A stretch of DNA of 64,000 nucleotides, taken from the NCBI RefSeq assembly GCF_014646375.1, contig NZ_BMNI01000003.1:193668-257667 (forward strand), written 5' to 3'. This DNA comes from Nocardioides phosphati (lineage in GTDB: Bacteria > Actinomycetota > Actinomycetes > Propionibacteriales > Nocardioidaceae). This document shows, piece after piece, positions 44,860 through 53,771 of this stretch (positions are counted from its first letter, which is position 1; each line of letters starts with the position of its first letter). The position numbers and the translations under genes are program-made. The notes below the pieces were generated by a model. That model did not search any database, was not told the DNA's origin, and saw only the letters and a list, made by a program, of their open reading frames with translations.

Positions 44860-45242
44860 GCGCGCTCCCGGCGGTTGCCGCGGCCGGTGGCCCGCGCGAC
44901 GACCTCGTCGCCGCGGTAGACCTTGACCACGTAGATGTCCTCCTTGGGGAGGCGTACGTCGACCTTCGCCTCCGCGCGGAGCTGGTCGCCCTCGCGCACC
45001 GGGCGGAGGTAGTCGATCGCGACGTGGCTGATGACCCCTGAGTGGGTCTCGTTGTTGGCCGCCGCCGCGAGGGCGATGCCGGAGACCGAGAAGAGGAAGG
45101 CGCCGTGGGTGGTGCCGTGCGGGTTCAGGTGGTCGGAGGTCACCGTCACGAAGGACTCCGCGTGACCGCCGCCGTGCTGCACGATCTCCACGCCGAGGTG
45201 CTTCGCGTAGTTGTCGACCGGTGCGTTGCTCTGGGACGTCAT
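44856..45242 (-). CDS. PaaI-like hotdog thioesterase
   Basis: 128 residues, hotdog fold. HLNPHGTTHGAFLFSVSGIALAAAANN is the PaaI-type active-site helix; VAIDYLRPVREGDQLRAEAKV follows. It would hydrolyse acyl-CoA esters; substrate unknown. First gene of a two- or three-gene operon. Confidence 0.85.
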   Translation of the reverse strand: MTSQSNAPVDNYAKHLGVEIVQHGGGHAESFVTVTSDHLNPHGTTHGAFLFSVSGIALAAAANNETHSGVISHVAIDYLRPVREGDQLRAEAKVDVRLPKEDIYVVKVYRGDEVVARATGRGNRRERA

Positions 45243-45378
45243 GGGTCCCAGTGTGAAGGACGCGGGAGGCTCTCCCTGACCGCGTCTCGGGGAGATCTCA
45301 GGGGTGATTCCGGGGGCTTGCCGGAACCACAGGCACGCCTCCGTCCGTTTCACTGGTGTCCTCGACCAAGGAGAACCC

Positions 45379-45774
45379 ATGACGAACCCGTACGCCCCGA
45401 AGCCGACCTCCGCCCCCCAGCTCACCCCGCAGGAGGAGCGCAGCTGGTCGATCGGCGTCCACGCGGTCACCGGCGCCGCGATGGTGCTGAGCGCAGGAAC
45501 GCTCGGCTTCGTCGCCGCCCTCGTGGTCTACCTGATGTACAAGGACCGCGGTCCGTTCATCCGCCACCACGCGGCCAACGCGCTCAACATCCAGCTCACC
45601 GCGCTGGTCTGGGGCGTCGCCGTCCTCGTGTTCGGCATCCTCACGATCGGTGTCGGCTGGCTCCTCTTCGCCGTCATCCCGTTCGTGGCCGGCGCGCTCC
45701 ACCTGCTCGGTGCGCTCGCTGCGTCCCGTGGCGAGTGGACCACCCCGCCGTTGACGATCCGCTTCGTGCGCTGA
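45379..45774 (+). CDS. DUF4870 membrane protein
   Basis: 131 residues. RSWSIGVHAVTGAAMVL start and KDRGPFIRHHAANALNIQLT are typical of DUF4870/Tic20-like small membrane proteins, with about three spans. Ribosome site AAGGAG, 6 nt before the ATG. Function unknown. Confidence 0.78.
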   Translation: MTNPYAPKPTSAPQLTPQEERSWSIGVHAVTGAAMVLSAGTLGFVAALVVYLMYKDRGPFIRHHAANALNIQLTALVWGVAVLVFGILTIGVGWLLFAVIPFVAGALHLLGALAASRGEWTTPPLTIRFVR

Positions 45775-45789
45775 CGCCGCTGCGCTCGC

Positions 45790-46443
45790 TCAGGCGTGCG
45801 CCAGGGCGAGCTTCGCGGCGAAGCCGAGGAAGATCGCGCCGATGGCCGACGTCCCCGCCGCCGACAGTGCGCGCCGGCGGCGCACGGCGTCGGCCAGGCG
45901 GGCGCCGAAGAAGATCAGGACGCTGAGGTAGAGCACGCTGGCGATCTGGGCGAGCGCGCCGAGCACCAGGAAGGTGAGCGCCGGCCACGCGTAGTCGGGG
46001 TCGACGAACTGCACGAAGAAGGCGACGAAGAAGAGGATCGCCTTCGGGTTGACCAGGCTGACCACGAGCGCCCGGTGGTAGGGCCGCTCGCCGGGGGCCT
46101 CCACCGGGGCGTCCGCCAGCGGATCGACCGTACGCCGCCGGGTCCGCCACGTCGCCCACGCGCCCCGCAGCAGGCCGGTCGCGAGCCAGGCGAGGTAGCC
46201 CGCGCCGAGGTACTTCACGATCGCGAAGAGCAGCGGGTTGTCACGCAGGAGCGAGGCCACGCCGGCCGCCGTCAGCACCATCAGCACCGTGTCGCCGGTC
46301 CACACGCCGGCCGCCGCCGCGTAGCCCGCGCGCGTGCCGCGCCGGGCGGCGACGGACACGACGTACATCGAGTTGGGGCCGGGCAGCAGGATGATGAAGA
46401 CCAGGCCGACGAGGTACGTCGCGAGGTCGGTGATGCCGAACAT
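45790..46443 (-). CDS. LysE-family amino acid exporter
   Basis: 217 residues, about six spans. LVGLVFIILLPGPNSMYVVSVAARRGTRAGYAAAAG is the RhtB/LysE signature and VSLVNPKAILFFVAFFVQFV the second. It probably exports an amino acid; the residue MFGITDLATYLVGLVFIILL is LeuE-like. ATG 46443 replaces an upstream in-frame ATG that lacks family likeness. Confidence 0.87.
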   Translation of the reverse strand: MFGITDLATYLVGLVFIILLPGPNSMYVVSVAARRGTRAGYAAAAGVWTGDTVLMVLTAAGVASLLRDNPLLFAIVKYLGAGYLAWLATGLLRGAWATWRTRRRTVDPLADAPVEAPGERPYHRALVVSLVNPKAILFFVAFFVQFVDPDYAWPALTFLVLGALAQIASVLYLSVLIFFGARLADAVRRRRALSAAGTSAIGAIFLGFAAKLALAHA

Positions 46444-46495
46444 GGGCTGATGATCCCCCCTCGACGGGTGCCGGCGCACGTCGTACGTTCGAGGC

Positions 46496-47335
46496 ATGAC
46501 GGGCGAGGTGCACGCACGACGGATCCGGTTCTCCTACCCCCAGGGGTCGCTCGACCGGCACTACGTGCAGGGCGACCTGGTGATGAGCCACGTGGTCAGC
46601 GTGCTGTCGGCGATCTTCCCCTCGGGTGAGGACTACTTCGTCCGCTCGGTGCGCAACTTCGCCGACGACGTCGAGGACCCGGTGCTGCGCGAGCAGGTGA
46701 AGGGGTTCATCGGCCAGGAGGTGACCCACGGGCGCGAGCACCGCGAGCTCAACCGGCGGCTCGACGAGATGGGCTTCCCGGCCCACCGGATCGCACGCAA
46801 CAGCAAGGGCATGCTGCTCCGCTACGAGCGCTGGCTCCCGCCGATCCTCCGGCTCGCCCACACCGCCGCCCTCGAGCACTACACCGCGGTCGTCGCCGAG
46901 ACCCTGCTGACCAAGCCCGAGGCGCAGGCACTGCTCGGCGACAACGAGGTCCGCAACATCCTGCTCTGGCACGCCCTGGAGGAGTCCGAGCACCGGGCCG
47001 TCGCCTTCGACGTCTTCCGCGCCGTCGGCGGCACCGAGCGGCGGCGGCGCCAGGGCTTCCGGATGGCGACCTTCGGCCTGACGGTGGTCACCGTCTTCGG
47101 CACGCTGCTGTCGATGTTCCTCACCGACCGCACGGCGTGGAACCCGTTCCGGCTCGTGCCGTCCCTCCTGCGGCTCCGGCACAACCCGTTCCTGCAGCGC
47201 GACGTGATGACCCGCCTGATGGACTACCGGCGCGAGGGCTTCCACCCCGACGACCACCCCAACGACGAGCTCATCGAGCGGTGGCGGGTCGAGCTCTTCG
47301 GCGAGCACGGCTCACTCGCCGACCACCTGCACTGA
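46496..47335 (+). CDS. Putative metal-dependent hydrolase (ferritin-like)
   Basis: 279 residues, of the family named predicted metal-dependent hydrolase. Metal-binding helices: FIGQEVTHGREHREL, ALEHYTAVVAETLL, and LLWHALEESEHRAVAFDVF, which look like a diiron four-helix bundle. A hydrophobic stretch (FGLTVVTVFGTLLSMFL) suggests membrane association. Reaction unknown. ATG 6 nt after TACGTT (46484-46489). Confidence 0.82.
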   Translation: MTGEVHARRIRFSYPQGSLDRHYVQGDLVMSHVVSVLSAIFPSGEDYFVRSVRNFADDVEDPVLREQVKGFIGQEVTHGREHRELNRRLDEMGFPAHRIARNSKGMLLRYERWLPPILRLAHTAALEHYTAVVAETLLTKPEAQALLGDNEVRNILLWHALEESEHRAVAFDVFRAVGGTERRRRQGFRMATFGLTVVTVFGTLLSMFLTDRTAWNPFRLVPSLLRLRHNPFLQRDVMTRLMDYRREGFHPDDHPNDELIERWRVELFGEHGSLADHLH

Positions 47336-47349
47336 GCCGCCCGGCTCGC

Positions 47350-48540
47350 TCAGGTCTCGTTGAGCGGGTGCTTCGGGAGCTTCTTGACCTTCGAACGCCG
47401 GGTCTTGCGGTCGGGGATCATGCCGCGCATCTCCTCCAGCTTGCCGAAGCAGAGCAGGCGGTCCTCGGCCTCGAGCACGTTGCGGGCGCCGGGGTTGGGG
47501 ATGACGATCGTGCCGCGGTGGAGCGTGAGCACGGTGATGTCGCTCTCGCGCAGGCCCGACTCGGCGAGCGTCTTGCCGACGAACGACCCGTCGCCATGGA
47601 CCACGATCTCCGCCACGCCGTAGCCGGTCGAGACCGCGAGCCGCTCGCGCACGTCGATGTGGGGGAAGGCGACCTGGTTGTCGATGTAGTCGATGATCGC
47701 GCCGGCCACGTCGAGCTTGGTCGCCGCCTCGATGCCCTCGAGGCCGGGGGAGGAGTTGACCTCCATGACCAGCGGGCCGTCGGCGCCCTCGAGCATGTCG
47801 ACGCCGGCCACCTTGAGGCCCATGATCTGCGCCGCCCGCACGGCCACCCGCTCGAACTCGGGGTCGAGCTCGACCCGCTCGACCGAGCCGCCGCGGTGCA
47901 CGTTGGAGCGGAACTCGTCACCCTTCGCCGTACGCCGCATGGCAGCGACGACGCGGTCGCCGACGACCAGCGCGCGGATGTCGCGGCCCTTCGACTCCTT
48001 GACGAAGCGCTGGATCAGGACGTTCTGTCGCGTGCTCTGCAGGGTCTCGATGATCGCCTCGGCGACCTTGATCTCGGGGGCGAGGATGACGCCGATGCCC
48101 TGGGTGCCCTCGAGGAGCTTGATGACGACGGGTGCCCCGCCGACCCGCTCGATCGCGGGGATCACGTCAGCGCGGTCGCGGACGAAGGTCGTCGCGGGCA
48201 TGCCGATGTTGTGGCGCGACAGGATCTGGGTGGCGCGGAGCTTGTCGCGCGAGTTGGAGATGCCGGCTGCGGTGTTGGGCGTGTAGACGTCCATCTGCTC
48301 GAACTGCCGGACAACGGCGGTGCCGTAGTAGGTGATCGAGTTGCCGATGCGCGGCAGGACCGCGTCGTAGTCCGACAGCGGCTTGCCGCGGAACTGCAGG
48401 GCGGGTTCGTCGCCGGCCAGGTCGATGCCGAAGCGGAGCGTGTTGAGCACCTTCGCGTCGTGGCCGCGGTTGAGCGCGGCGGAGCGGAGGCGCTGCGTGC
48501 TGTAGGACCGCGGGGCGCGGGAGAGAATCGCGAGCTTCAC
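47350..48540 (-). CDS. rimK: RimK-like ATP-grasp ligase with C-terminal TrkA-C domain
   Basis: 396 residues. N-terminal RimK domain (KLAILSRAPRSYSTQRL), ATP-grasp (VVIKLLEGTQGIGVILA, IQRFVKESKGRDIRALVVGD, MEVNSSPGLEGIE), then a TrkA-C/RCK-C domain from about residue 305 (VVHGDGSFVGKTLAESGLRESDITVLTLHRG). RimK adds glutamates to ribosomal S6 in E. coli; here S6 has no Glu-Glu end, so another target is likely. Divergent from the two following genes, 17 nt between starts. GTG start. Confidence 0.85.
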   Translation of the reverse strand: MKLAILSRAPRSYSTQRLRSAALNRGHDAKVLNTLRFGIDLAGDEPALQFRGKPLSDYDAVLPRIGNSITYYGTAVVRQFEQMDVYTPNTAAGISNSRDKLRATQILSRHNIGMPATTFVRDRADVIPAIERVGGAPVVIKLLEGTQGIGVILAPEIKVAEAIIETLQSTRQNVLIQRFVKESKGRDIRALVVGDRVVAAMRRTAKGDEFRSNVHRGGSVERVELDPEFERVAVRAAQIMGLKVAGVDMLEGADGPLVMEVNSSPGLEGIEAATKLDVAGAIIDYIDNQVAFPHIDVRERLAVSTGYGVAEIVVHGDGSFVGKTLAESGLRESDITVLTLHRGTIVIPNPGARNVLEAEDRLLCFGKLEEMRGMIPDRKTRRSKVKKLPKHPLNET

Positions 48541-48557
48541 CGAGTGCCTCTGCTTGG

Positions 48558-49082
48558 ATGGGGGCCGTGACCGCCACCCATCCAACCAGACCCCCGGAGA
48601 CGGCGGGCTGGCGTGAGTGGGTCAGCCTGCCGGACCTCGGCGTGCCGTGGACCAAGGCGAAGCTCGACACCGGGGCCCGCTCCTCCGCGGTTCACGCCTT
48701 CGACCTGGAGCCCTTCGAGCGCGAGGGCCGGGAGTGGGTCCGGTTCTCGATCCACCCGTGGCAGCGCAGCGCCGAGGACGCCGTCGAGGTCGAGCTCCCG
48801 GTCCACGACCGGCGCACGGTCCGCAGCTCGTCGGGCCACGCCGAGGAGCGCTACGTCGTGCTCATGGCGATCCGCCTCCTCGAGCAGACGATCACCGCCG
48901 AGGTGACGCTGAGCCGCCGCGACGAGATGGGCTTCCGGTTCCTGATCGGGCGCGAGGCGCTGCGCCAGGGCTTCGTCGTCGACTCCGCGCGGTCGTACGT
49001 CGGCGGCCGGCCCCGCCGCGTCGTACGCCGGAAGAACCGGGGCGTGGCGCAGGTGGCCAAGGCGGTGACCGATGGCGCGTGA
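48558..49082 (+). CDS. RimB-type retropepsin-like peptidase
   Basis: 174 residues, of the family long called ATP-dependent zinc protease, now viewed as a retropepsin fold. Catalytic motif KLDTGARSSAVHAFDL and a second-half RFLIGREALRQGFVVDSARSY. Partner of RimK-type ligases in many genomes. Start ATG 48558 or GTG 48567. Its end overlaps the next gene by 11 bp. Confidence 0.82.
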   Translation: MGAVTATHPTRPPETAGWREWVSLPDLGVPWTKAKLDTGARSSAVHAFDLEPFEREGREWVRFSIHPWQRSAEDAVEVELPVHDRRTVRSSSGHAEERYVVLMAIRLLEQTITAEVTLSRRDEMGFRFLIGREALRQGFVVDSARSYVGGRPRRVVRRKNRGVAQVAKAVTDGA

Positions 49083-50022
49083 GTCGTTCGCGATCGGCAA
49101 CGTGCGCGTGCGCGCCGGGTCGGCGAAGTCGGTCGAGCTCCCGATCACCCGCCTGGTGACCGGCGGCGACGCGAGCCTTCCCGTGCACGTGGTGCACGGC
49201 AAGGACGCCGGCCCGGTCATCTGGGTCAACGCGGCGATCCACGGCGACGAGGTGCTCGGCGTCGAGGTGATCCGGCGGGTGATGACCGACCTCGACCCGA
49301 AGACACTGCGCGGCACGGTCGTCTTCGTGCCGGTGGTCAACGTGCTCGGCTTCATGAACGGCGACCGCTACCTGCCCGACCGCCGCGACCTCAACCGGAT
49401 GTTCCCCGGCTCGGCGCGCGGCTCGTTGGCGTCGCGCATCGCGCGGCTCTTCATGGACGAGGTCGTCTCCAAGTGCGAGCTCGGCATCGACCTCCACTCC
49501 GCGGCCGACAAGCGCGACAACTACCCCCAGATCCGGGCCGACCTCGACGACCCGGTGACCCGCAAGCTCGCCCAGGCGTTCGGCGCCCCCGTGATGCTCC
49601 ACGCGAAGCTCCGTGACGGCTCGCTGCGCCAGGCCGGCCTCGACGTCGGCGCGCGCGTGCTCCTCTACGAGGCCGGCATGGCGATGCGCTTCGACGAGGC
49701 GCCGATCCGGGTCGGCGTCGCCGGCGTGCTCCGCGTGCTGACCGCGATGGACATGATCGACCTCCGCCCCGAGCTCATCGAGCCGCCGTACGTCGAGGAG
49801 TGCCGCTCCAGCGGCTGGGTGCGTGCCCGCGGCACGGGCATCCTCCATCTCGAGGTCGACCTGGGCGCCGAGGTGCGCGAGGGCCAGCGGATCGGCGGGC
49901 TCTCCGACACCCTCGGACGACGCGTCCGCCTGGTGCACGCCGACCGCACGGGCGTCGTCATCGGCCTCACCCGCGCCCCGATCGTCAACGCCGGCGACGC
50001 GATCGTGCACATCGCCAACTGA
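49072..50022 (+). CDS. Succinylglutamate desuccinylase/aspartoacylase-family protein
   Basis: 316 residues, M14-type zinc hydrolase. Zinc ligands AAIHGDEVLGVEV (His, Glu) and GIDLHSAADKRDN (His); catalytic Glu in LLYEAGMAMRF. It hydrolyses amide bonds of N-acyl amino acids. The C-terminal beta domain (RARGTGILHLEVDLGAEVREGQRIG) is biotinyl-like. It overlaps and presumably works with the RimB-type peptidase. Confidence 0.85.
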   Translation: MARESFAIGNVRVRAGSAKSVELPITRLVTGGDASLPVHVVHGKDAGPVIWVNAAIHGDEVLGVEVIRRVMTDLDPKTLRGTVVFVPVVNVLGFMNGDRYLPDRRDLNRMFPGSARGSLASRIARLFMDEVVSKCELGIDLHSAADKRDNYPQIRADLDDPVTRKLAQAFGAPVMLHAKLRDGSLRQAGLDVGARVLLYEAGMAMRFDEAPIRVGVAGVLRVLTAMDMIDLRPELIEPPYVEECRSSGWVRARGTGILHLEVDLGAEVREGQRIGGLSDTLGRRVRLVHADRTGVVIGLTRAPIVNAGDAIVHIAN

Positions 50023-50094
50023 CGTCGCCAACCGGCTGCATCCACACGCTCGTCGCGGGTACCTGAGGGAAACCCGTTTCGAGAGGAGTGTGTG

Positions 50095-50538
50095 ATGAAC
50101 ACCGATGTCAGGTACGACGCCTCACCTGTCCAGGCGGCCGCGGCCGTGGTGGCGCTGGCCTTCGGGATCGTCGGCGTGGCCGGCTTCGTCCCCGGGCTCA
50201 CCACCGACTACGGCGACCTCACCTTCGCCGGCCACGACTCCGGCGCCATGCTGCTCGGGATCTTCCAGGTCTCGATCCTGCACAACCTGGTCCACCTCGG
50301 ATTCGCCGTCGCGGGCTTCGTGCTGGCGCGCACCGCCGCGGGCGCGCGGGGCTACCTGATCGGTGGCGGCGCGCTCTACCTCGTGGTCTTCCTGTACGGC
50401 CTGGTCGTCGGACTGCACGACAAGGCCAACTTCCTGCCGGTCAACGACGCCGACGACGTGCTGCACGTCGTGCTCGGTGCCGGCATGGTCCTGCTCGGCC
50501 TGCTGCTGGGGCGTCCGCGACCGATCGACGCGCACTGA
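50095..50538 (+). CDS. DUF4383 membrane protein
   Basis: 147 residues with four spans. QVSILHNLVHLGFAVAGFVLA is the DUF4383 hallmark; NFLPVNDADDVLHVVLGAGMVLLGLLLG closes it. GAGAGGAG 6 nt before ATG 50095. Often stress-associated in actinobacteria; function unknown. Confidence 0.83.
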   Translation: MNTDVRYDASPVQAAAAVVALAFGIVGVAGFVPGLTTDYGDLTFAGHDSGAMLLGIFQVSILHNLVHLGFAVAGFVLARTAAGARGYLIGGGALYLVVFLYGLVVGLHDKANFLPVNDADDVLHVVLGAGMVLLGLLLGRPRPIDAH

Positions 50539-50567
50539 CCTGCTGGCGCGTGGGCAGCTGCGTCGCC

Positions 50568-50963
50568 TCAGGCGGCGGAGCGGTGCTCGATCAGCTCGAC
50601 CACACGCGCGAGCGTGCGGCTCATGGCCTTGGCCGCTGCCTTCTCGATGAGGGGAGCGGCCAGGCCCACGATCGGGGCCTCGCCGGTCTGACGCAGCGTC
50701 AGCTTCGTCCACGCGCCCGCGGGCGCCCAGGTGTACGTCGCCTCCAGGGCGACCGGGCCCTGCGCGGTCCTCAGCACCATGCCGACGGCCGGCTCGAACG
50801 ACACCAGCTCGAAGCCGAGCGGCAGCTTGCGGCCCAGGACGTGCGGCAGCCAGGCCTCGGCGGTGGCCGGGTCGGCGGCGTGCCGCGCAACCTCCGCCAC
50901 CGGGCGGCGTACGAGCGAGGAGACGGTGACGTCCATGGCGGGTGCTGCGACCGTGGTGCTCAT
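50568..50963 (-). CDS. SRPBCC-family protein
   Basis: 131 residues, polyketide-cyclase-like fold (DVTVSSLVRRPVAEVARHAADPATAEAWLPHVLG; ATYTWAPAGAWTKLTLRQTG; LIEKAAAKAMSRTLARVVELIE). Ligand unknown. Convergent with the DUF4383 gene. Confidence 0.72.
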   Translation of the reverse strand: MSTTVAAPAMDVTVSSLVRRPVAEVARHAADPATAEAWLPHVLGRKLPLGFELVSFEPAVGMVLRTAQGPVALEATYTWAPAGAWTKLTLRQTGEAPIVGLAAPLIEKAAAKAMSRTLARVVELIEHRSAA

Positions 50964-51099
50964 GGCCTGCCTTCCGGGGTCGGTGGGCCGGCTACCTGAC
51001 TGGCCACTCGTCAGGAGAAACGGCGAGAACCCGCGACAGTGACGCAGTTCGACGATGAATTCTTTCCGCGCGTACGCCGAACGGCCGGCCGCAGACGCA

Positions 51100-51137
51100 G
51101 CGAGGGCCGCCCCTCCCGAAGGAAGAGCGGCCCTCGC
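51100..51137 (-). terminator. Terminator after pckG
   Basis: A perfect 11-bp stem (GCGAGGGCCGC with its complement) around a 16-nt partly paired loop, 21 nt past the pckG stop on the minus strand. Confidence 0.78.
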
Positions 51138-51157
51138 CGTACGAGCTGGTGAGCCGA

Positions 51158-52981
51158 TCAGGCCTCGTCGAGCGCCTTGGCGACGCGGTTGTGCGCCTCC
51201 CAGATGGCGTCCGGCAGACCGTCGAACTGCTTGAGGTGGTCCTCGCGGTAGCCCATCTCCTGCTGCCAGCGCTTGGTGTCGATCGTGAGCACCGTGTCGA
51301 GGTCGGCGAGCGTCTGCTCGTCGAGGCCGTCGAGGAGGAGCTCGTCACGCGCCGGGATGACGCCGACGGGCGTCTCGACACCCTGGACCTCGCCGTTGCG
51401 GTACTGCATGAGCCAGACCAGCGGGCGGAGGTTCTCGCGGTAGCCGGGCCACAGGAAGCGGCCGTCCTCGCCACGCTGGAACCAGTTCACGTGGGCGAAG
51501 ATCGGGTTGTTCGTGGCCTTGCCGACGACGTCGAGCCAGTGCTGCGCGTAGTCAGCCTCGGGGTACGACATGAACGGACGCATCGACATCGGGTCGTAGC
51601 GGAGCACGCCCTCGAGGCCGTCGGCCGCGAAGGTGGCCTCAGCGCCCAGGGTCAGGCCGTCGTAGACGCCCTCGGCGAGGTCGTTGATCGCGCGGATCAG
51701 CGGCTCACGGTCGCGGGTGCGGCCACCGAAGATGATGCCGTGGATCTCGACACCGGCAGCGTCGTCGTAGTCGGGAGCGACGTTGGGGACGTTGGCCAGG
51801 GTCGTGGTGAAGCGCGAGTTGGGGTGCGCCCAGTTCTCGCTGGCGGTCTCGGGGGACCGGTCGGCGATGCGCTCGCCCTTCCAGTCCAGCCATCCGTCGA
51901 GGTCCGTCGGCTTCTCGCCGCGACCCTCCCACCAGACTTCCTGCGTCTTCTCGTTGTAGGCGACGTTGGTGTAGATGACGCCCAGGCCCGGCTTGATCGA
52001 CTCGATCGCGGTCGGGTTGGTGTGCTCGTTGGTGTCCTTGGCGACACCGAAGACGCCGTTCTCCGGGTTGAAGCCGCGGAGCACGCCGTTCTCGTCGACC
52101 CAGATCCAGGCGATGTCGTCGCCGTAGAACTCGACGTGGTAGCGGTCGCCCAGGGCGTCCGGCGAGAGCGTCATCGCGAGGTTCGTCTTGCCGGAGGCCG
52201 ACGGGAACCCACCGCAGATGTTGTACTTCTTGCCGGTCTCCTTGTCGGAGATGCCGAGGAGCATGAACTGCTCCACGAGGAAGCCGTTCTTCCAGCCGTC
52301 GTACGAGCCCTGGCGCAGGCCGTGGGCGATCTTGCCGAGCAGCGCGTTGCCGCCGTACGACGAGCCGAAGTGCAGGATCGTGCGCTCGTCGGCGACGGTC
52401 ACGAAGTAGCGCTTGTCGTCCGGGGTGCCCTGGCCGAGGTTCGGCAGGTCGCCCGTGACGTGCACGGCGCGGACGAAGTCGTTGCCGAGGTGGTTGATGT
52501 ACTCCACGCCGACGCGGGCCATGCGGATCATCTGCAGCACGACGTTGATGTTGTCGGTGAGCTCGACGCCAGCGGCGAACTTGTCGAGCGGACCACCGGC
52601 AGGGGCCATGAGGTACGGGATCACGTACATGGTCTTGCCCTTGGAGGCGCCGGTCATCAGCTCGACGAGCTTCGGCTTCATCTCCGACGACGGGCGCCAG
52701 TTGTTGTAGGTGCCCTTGTCACGCTCGTCGGCCGTGGCCACGATCGTGCGCTCCTCGGCGCGCGCGGTGTCCTTGAAGTACGAACGCGAGTAGTAGGAGC
52801 CCTCACCGGCAGGCAGGAGCTCACCCGCCTCCAGGGCCTCGGCGATCAGGCGCGCGTCGTCGGCGGCGGAGACCACCTCGATGCGCTCAGCGCCGGTCAC
52901 GGCAAACCACTCGGCGACGTACGCACGCACGTCCTCGTTGGTCAGCCCAGCCTGGTCAAGCACGGTGTTGACGTCAGTCAT
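51158..52981 (-). CDS. pckG: Phosphoenolpyruvate carboxykinase (GTP)
   Basis: 607 residues. It converts oxaloacetate and GTP to PEP. P-loop with catalytic Cys ICGGFPSASGKTNLAMTL, PEP/metal block GDDIAWIWVDENG, Arg-rich THPNSRFTT-like block (NWAHPNSRFTT), and INHLGNDFVRAVHVTGDLP. ATG 52981 chosen over an upstream ATG with unlike residues. Divergent from an ArsR regulator. Confidence 0.96.
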   Translation of the reverse strand: MTDVNTVLDQAGLTNEDVRAYVAEWFAVTGAERIEVVSAADDARLIAEALEAGELLPAGEGSYYSRSYFKDTARAEERTIVATADERDKGTYNNWRPSSEMKPKLVELMTGASKGKTMYVIPYLMAPAGGPLDKFAAGVELTDNINVVLQMIRMARVGVEYINHLGNDFVRAVHVTGDLPNLGQGTPDDKRYFVTVADERTILHFGSSYGGNALLGKIAHGLRQGSYDGWKNGFLVEQFMLLGISDKETGKKYNICGGFPSASGKTNLAMTLSPDALGDRYHVEFYGDDIAWIWVDENGVLRGFNPENGVFGVAKDTNEHTNPTAIESIKPGLGVIYTNVAYNEKTQEVWWEGRGEKPTDLDGWLDWKGERIADRSPETASENWAHPNSRFTTTLANVPNVAPDYDDAAGVEIHGIIFGGRTRDREPLIRAINDLAEGVYDGLTLGAEATFAADGLEGVLRYDPMSMRPFMSYPEADYAQHWLDVVGKATNNPIFAHVNWFQRGEDGRFLWPGYRENLRPLVWLMQYRNGEVQGVETPVGVIPARDELLLDGLDEQTLADLDTVLTIDTKRWQQEMGYREDHLKQFDGLPDAIWEAHNRVAKALDEA

Positions 52982-53047
52982 TTGGTCCTGTCCTCTCGAC
53001 TCTGACAAGTCATTGCACACGACACGCCCTCGGATCGCACATTCGTG

Positions 53048-53087
53048 AGGCTACTTGAGATGAAGAGTTTCGCAAGTCATGTAGCCT
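53048..53087. promoter_or_regulatory. Dyad between pckG and arsR-type gene
   Basis: AGGCTAC (53048-53054) and GTAGCCT (53081-53087) are exact inverted arms, with inner ACTTG (53053-53057) and CAAGT (53073-53077). It lies in the 171-nt divergent gap, so the ArsR protein may bind it to control itself and possibly pckG. Confidence 0.5.
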
Positions 53088-53152
53088 TCATGTCCAATGG
53101 TGATGGACGTCGCCGTTGACGGACAGGATCAGGTCGCGAGCGAGGAGCTGTG

Positions 53153-53491
53153 GTGGGAGTACCGCTGTATCAGGCTAAGGCCGAGTTCTTCAAGACGCTC
53201 GGGCACCCTGCCCGGATCCGGATTCTGGAACTCCTGAGTGAGCGGGATCATGCCGTGCATGAGCTCCTCGAGAAGATCTCGATCGAGCCGTCCAACCTCT
53301 CCCAGCAGCTCGGCGTCCTGCGTCGCACGCAGCTCGTGACGTCCAACCGGGCCGGCGGCGCGGTGGTCTACTCGATCGCCGTCCCCGAGGTCCGCGACCT
53401 GCTCCTGGCGGGCCGCCGGATCCTCACCCAGCTCGCCGCTGCCCAGTCGCAGCTCGGTGCCGAGCTCGCCGTGGACCTGCCGGAGTCCTGA
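53153..53491 (+). CDS. ArsR-family transcriptional regulator
   Basis: 112 residues, winged helix (FFKTLGHPARIRILELLSERDHAVHELL; IEPSNLSQQLGVLRRTQLV). It has no Cys, so no metal-thiol site of the ArsR/SmtB type is visible. GTG 53153 has GAGGAG 5 nt upstream; GTG 53150 is the alternative. Divergent from pckG. Confidence 0.85.
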   Translation: MGVPLYQAKAEFFKTLGHPARIRILELLSERDHAVHELLEKISIEPSNLSQQLGVLRRTQLVTSNRAGGAVVYSIAVPEVRDLLLAGRRILTQLAAAQSQLGAELAVDLPES

Positions 53492-53494
53492 CCC

Positions 53495-53731
53495 TCAGCT
53501 GCGTGCCCGCCTGACCCGGCGTACGACGCGGGCGGGCGCGCGCCGGGCGATCTCGCGCAGGCCGGTCACGCGGCGGGGGCGCGGGACGAGCTCGCCGGCG
53601 CAGTTGGGGCAGGCGTCGAGTGCGGCCTCGCAGGTGGTGCAGTAGGTGCACTCGTAGGAGCAGATGAACGCCTCGGCGGCGTAGTCCAGCGGGGCGGCGC
53701 ACAGCTCGCACTTGCTCTTCATCGACAGCAT
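53495..53731 (-). CDS. DUF1272 zinc-finger protein
   Basis: 78 residues. Eight Cys in pairs (KCELCAAPL, FICSYECTYCTTCEAALDACPNCAGELV) match the DUF1272 double treble-clef pattern; the C-terminus is strongly basic (ARRAPARVVRRVRRARS). Function unknown, nucleic acid binding possible. MKSKCELC three codons in could be the true start. Confidence 0.8.
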   Translation of the reverse strand: MLSMKSKCELCAAPLDYAAEAFICSYECTYCTTCEAALDACPNCAGELVPRPRRVTGLREIARRAPARVVRRVRRARS

Positions 53732-53771
53732 GAGCGGATTGTGCTCCTTCCCGACGGGATCCGGACGCCTC

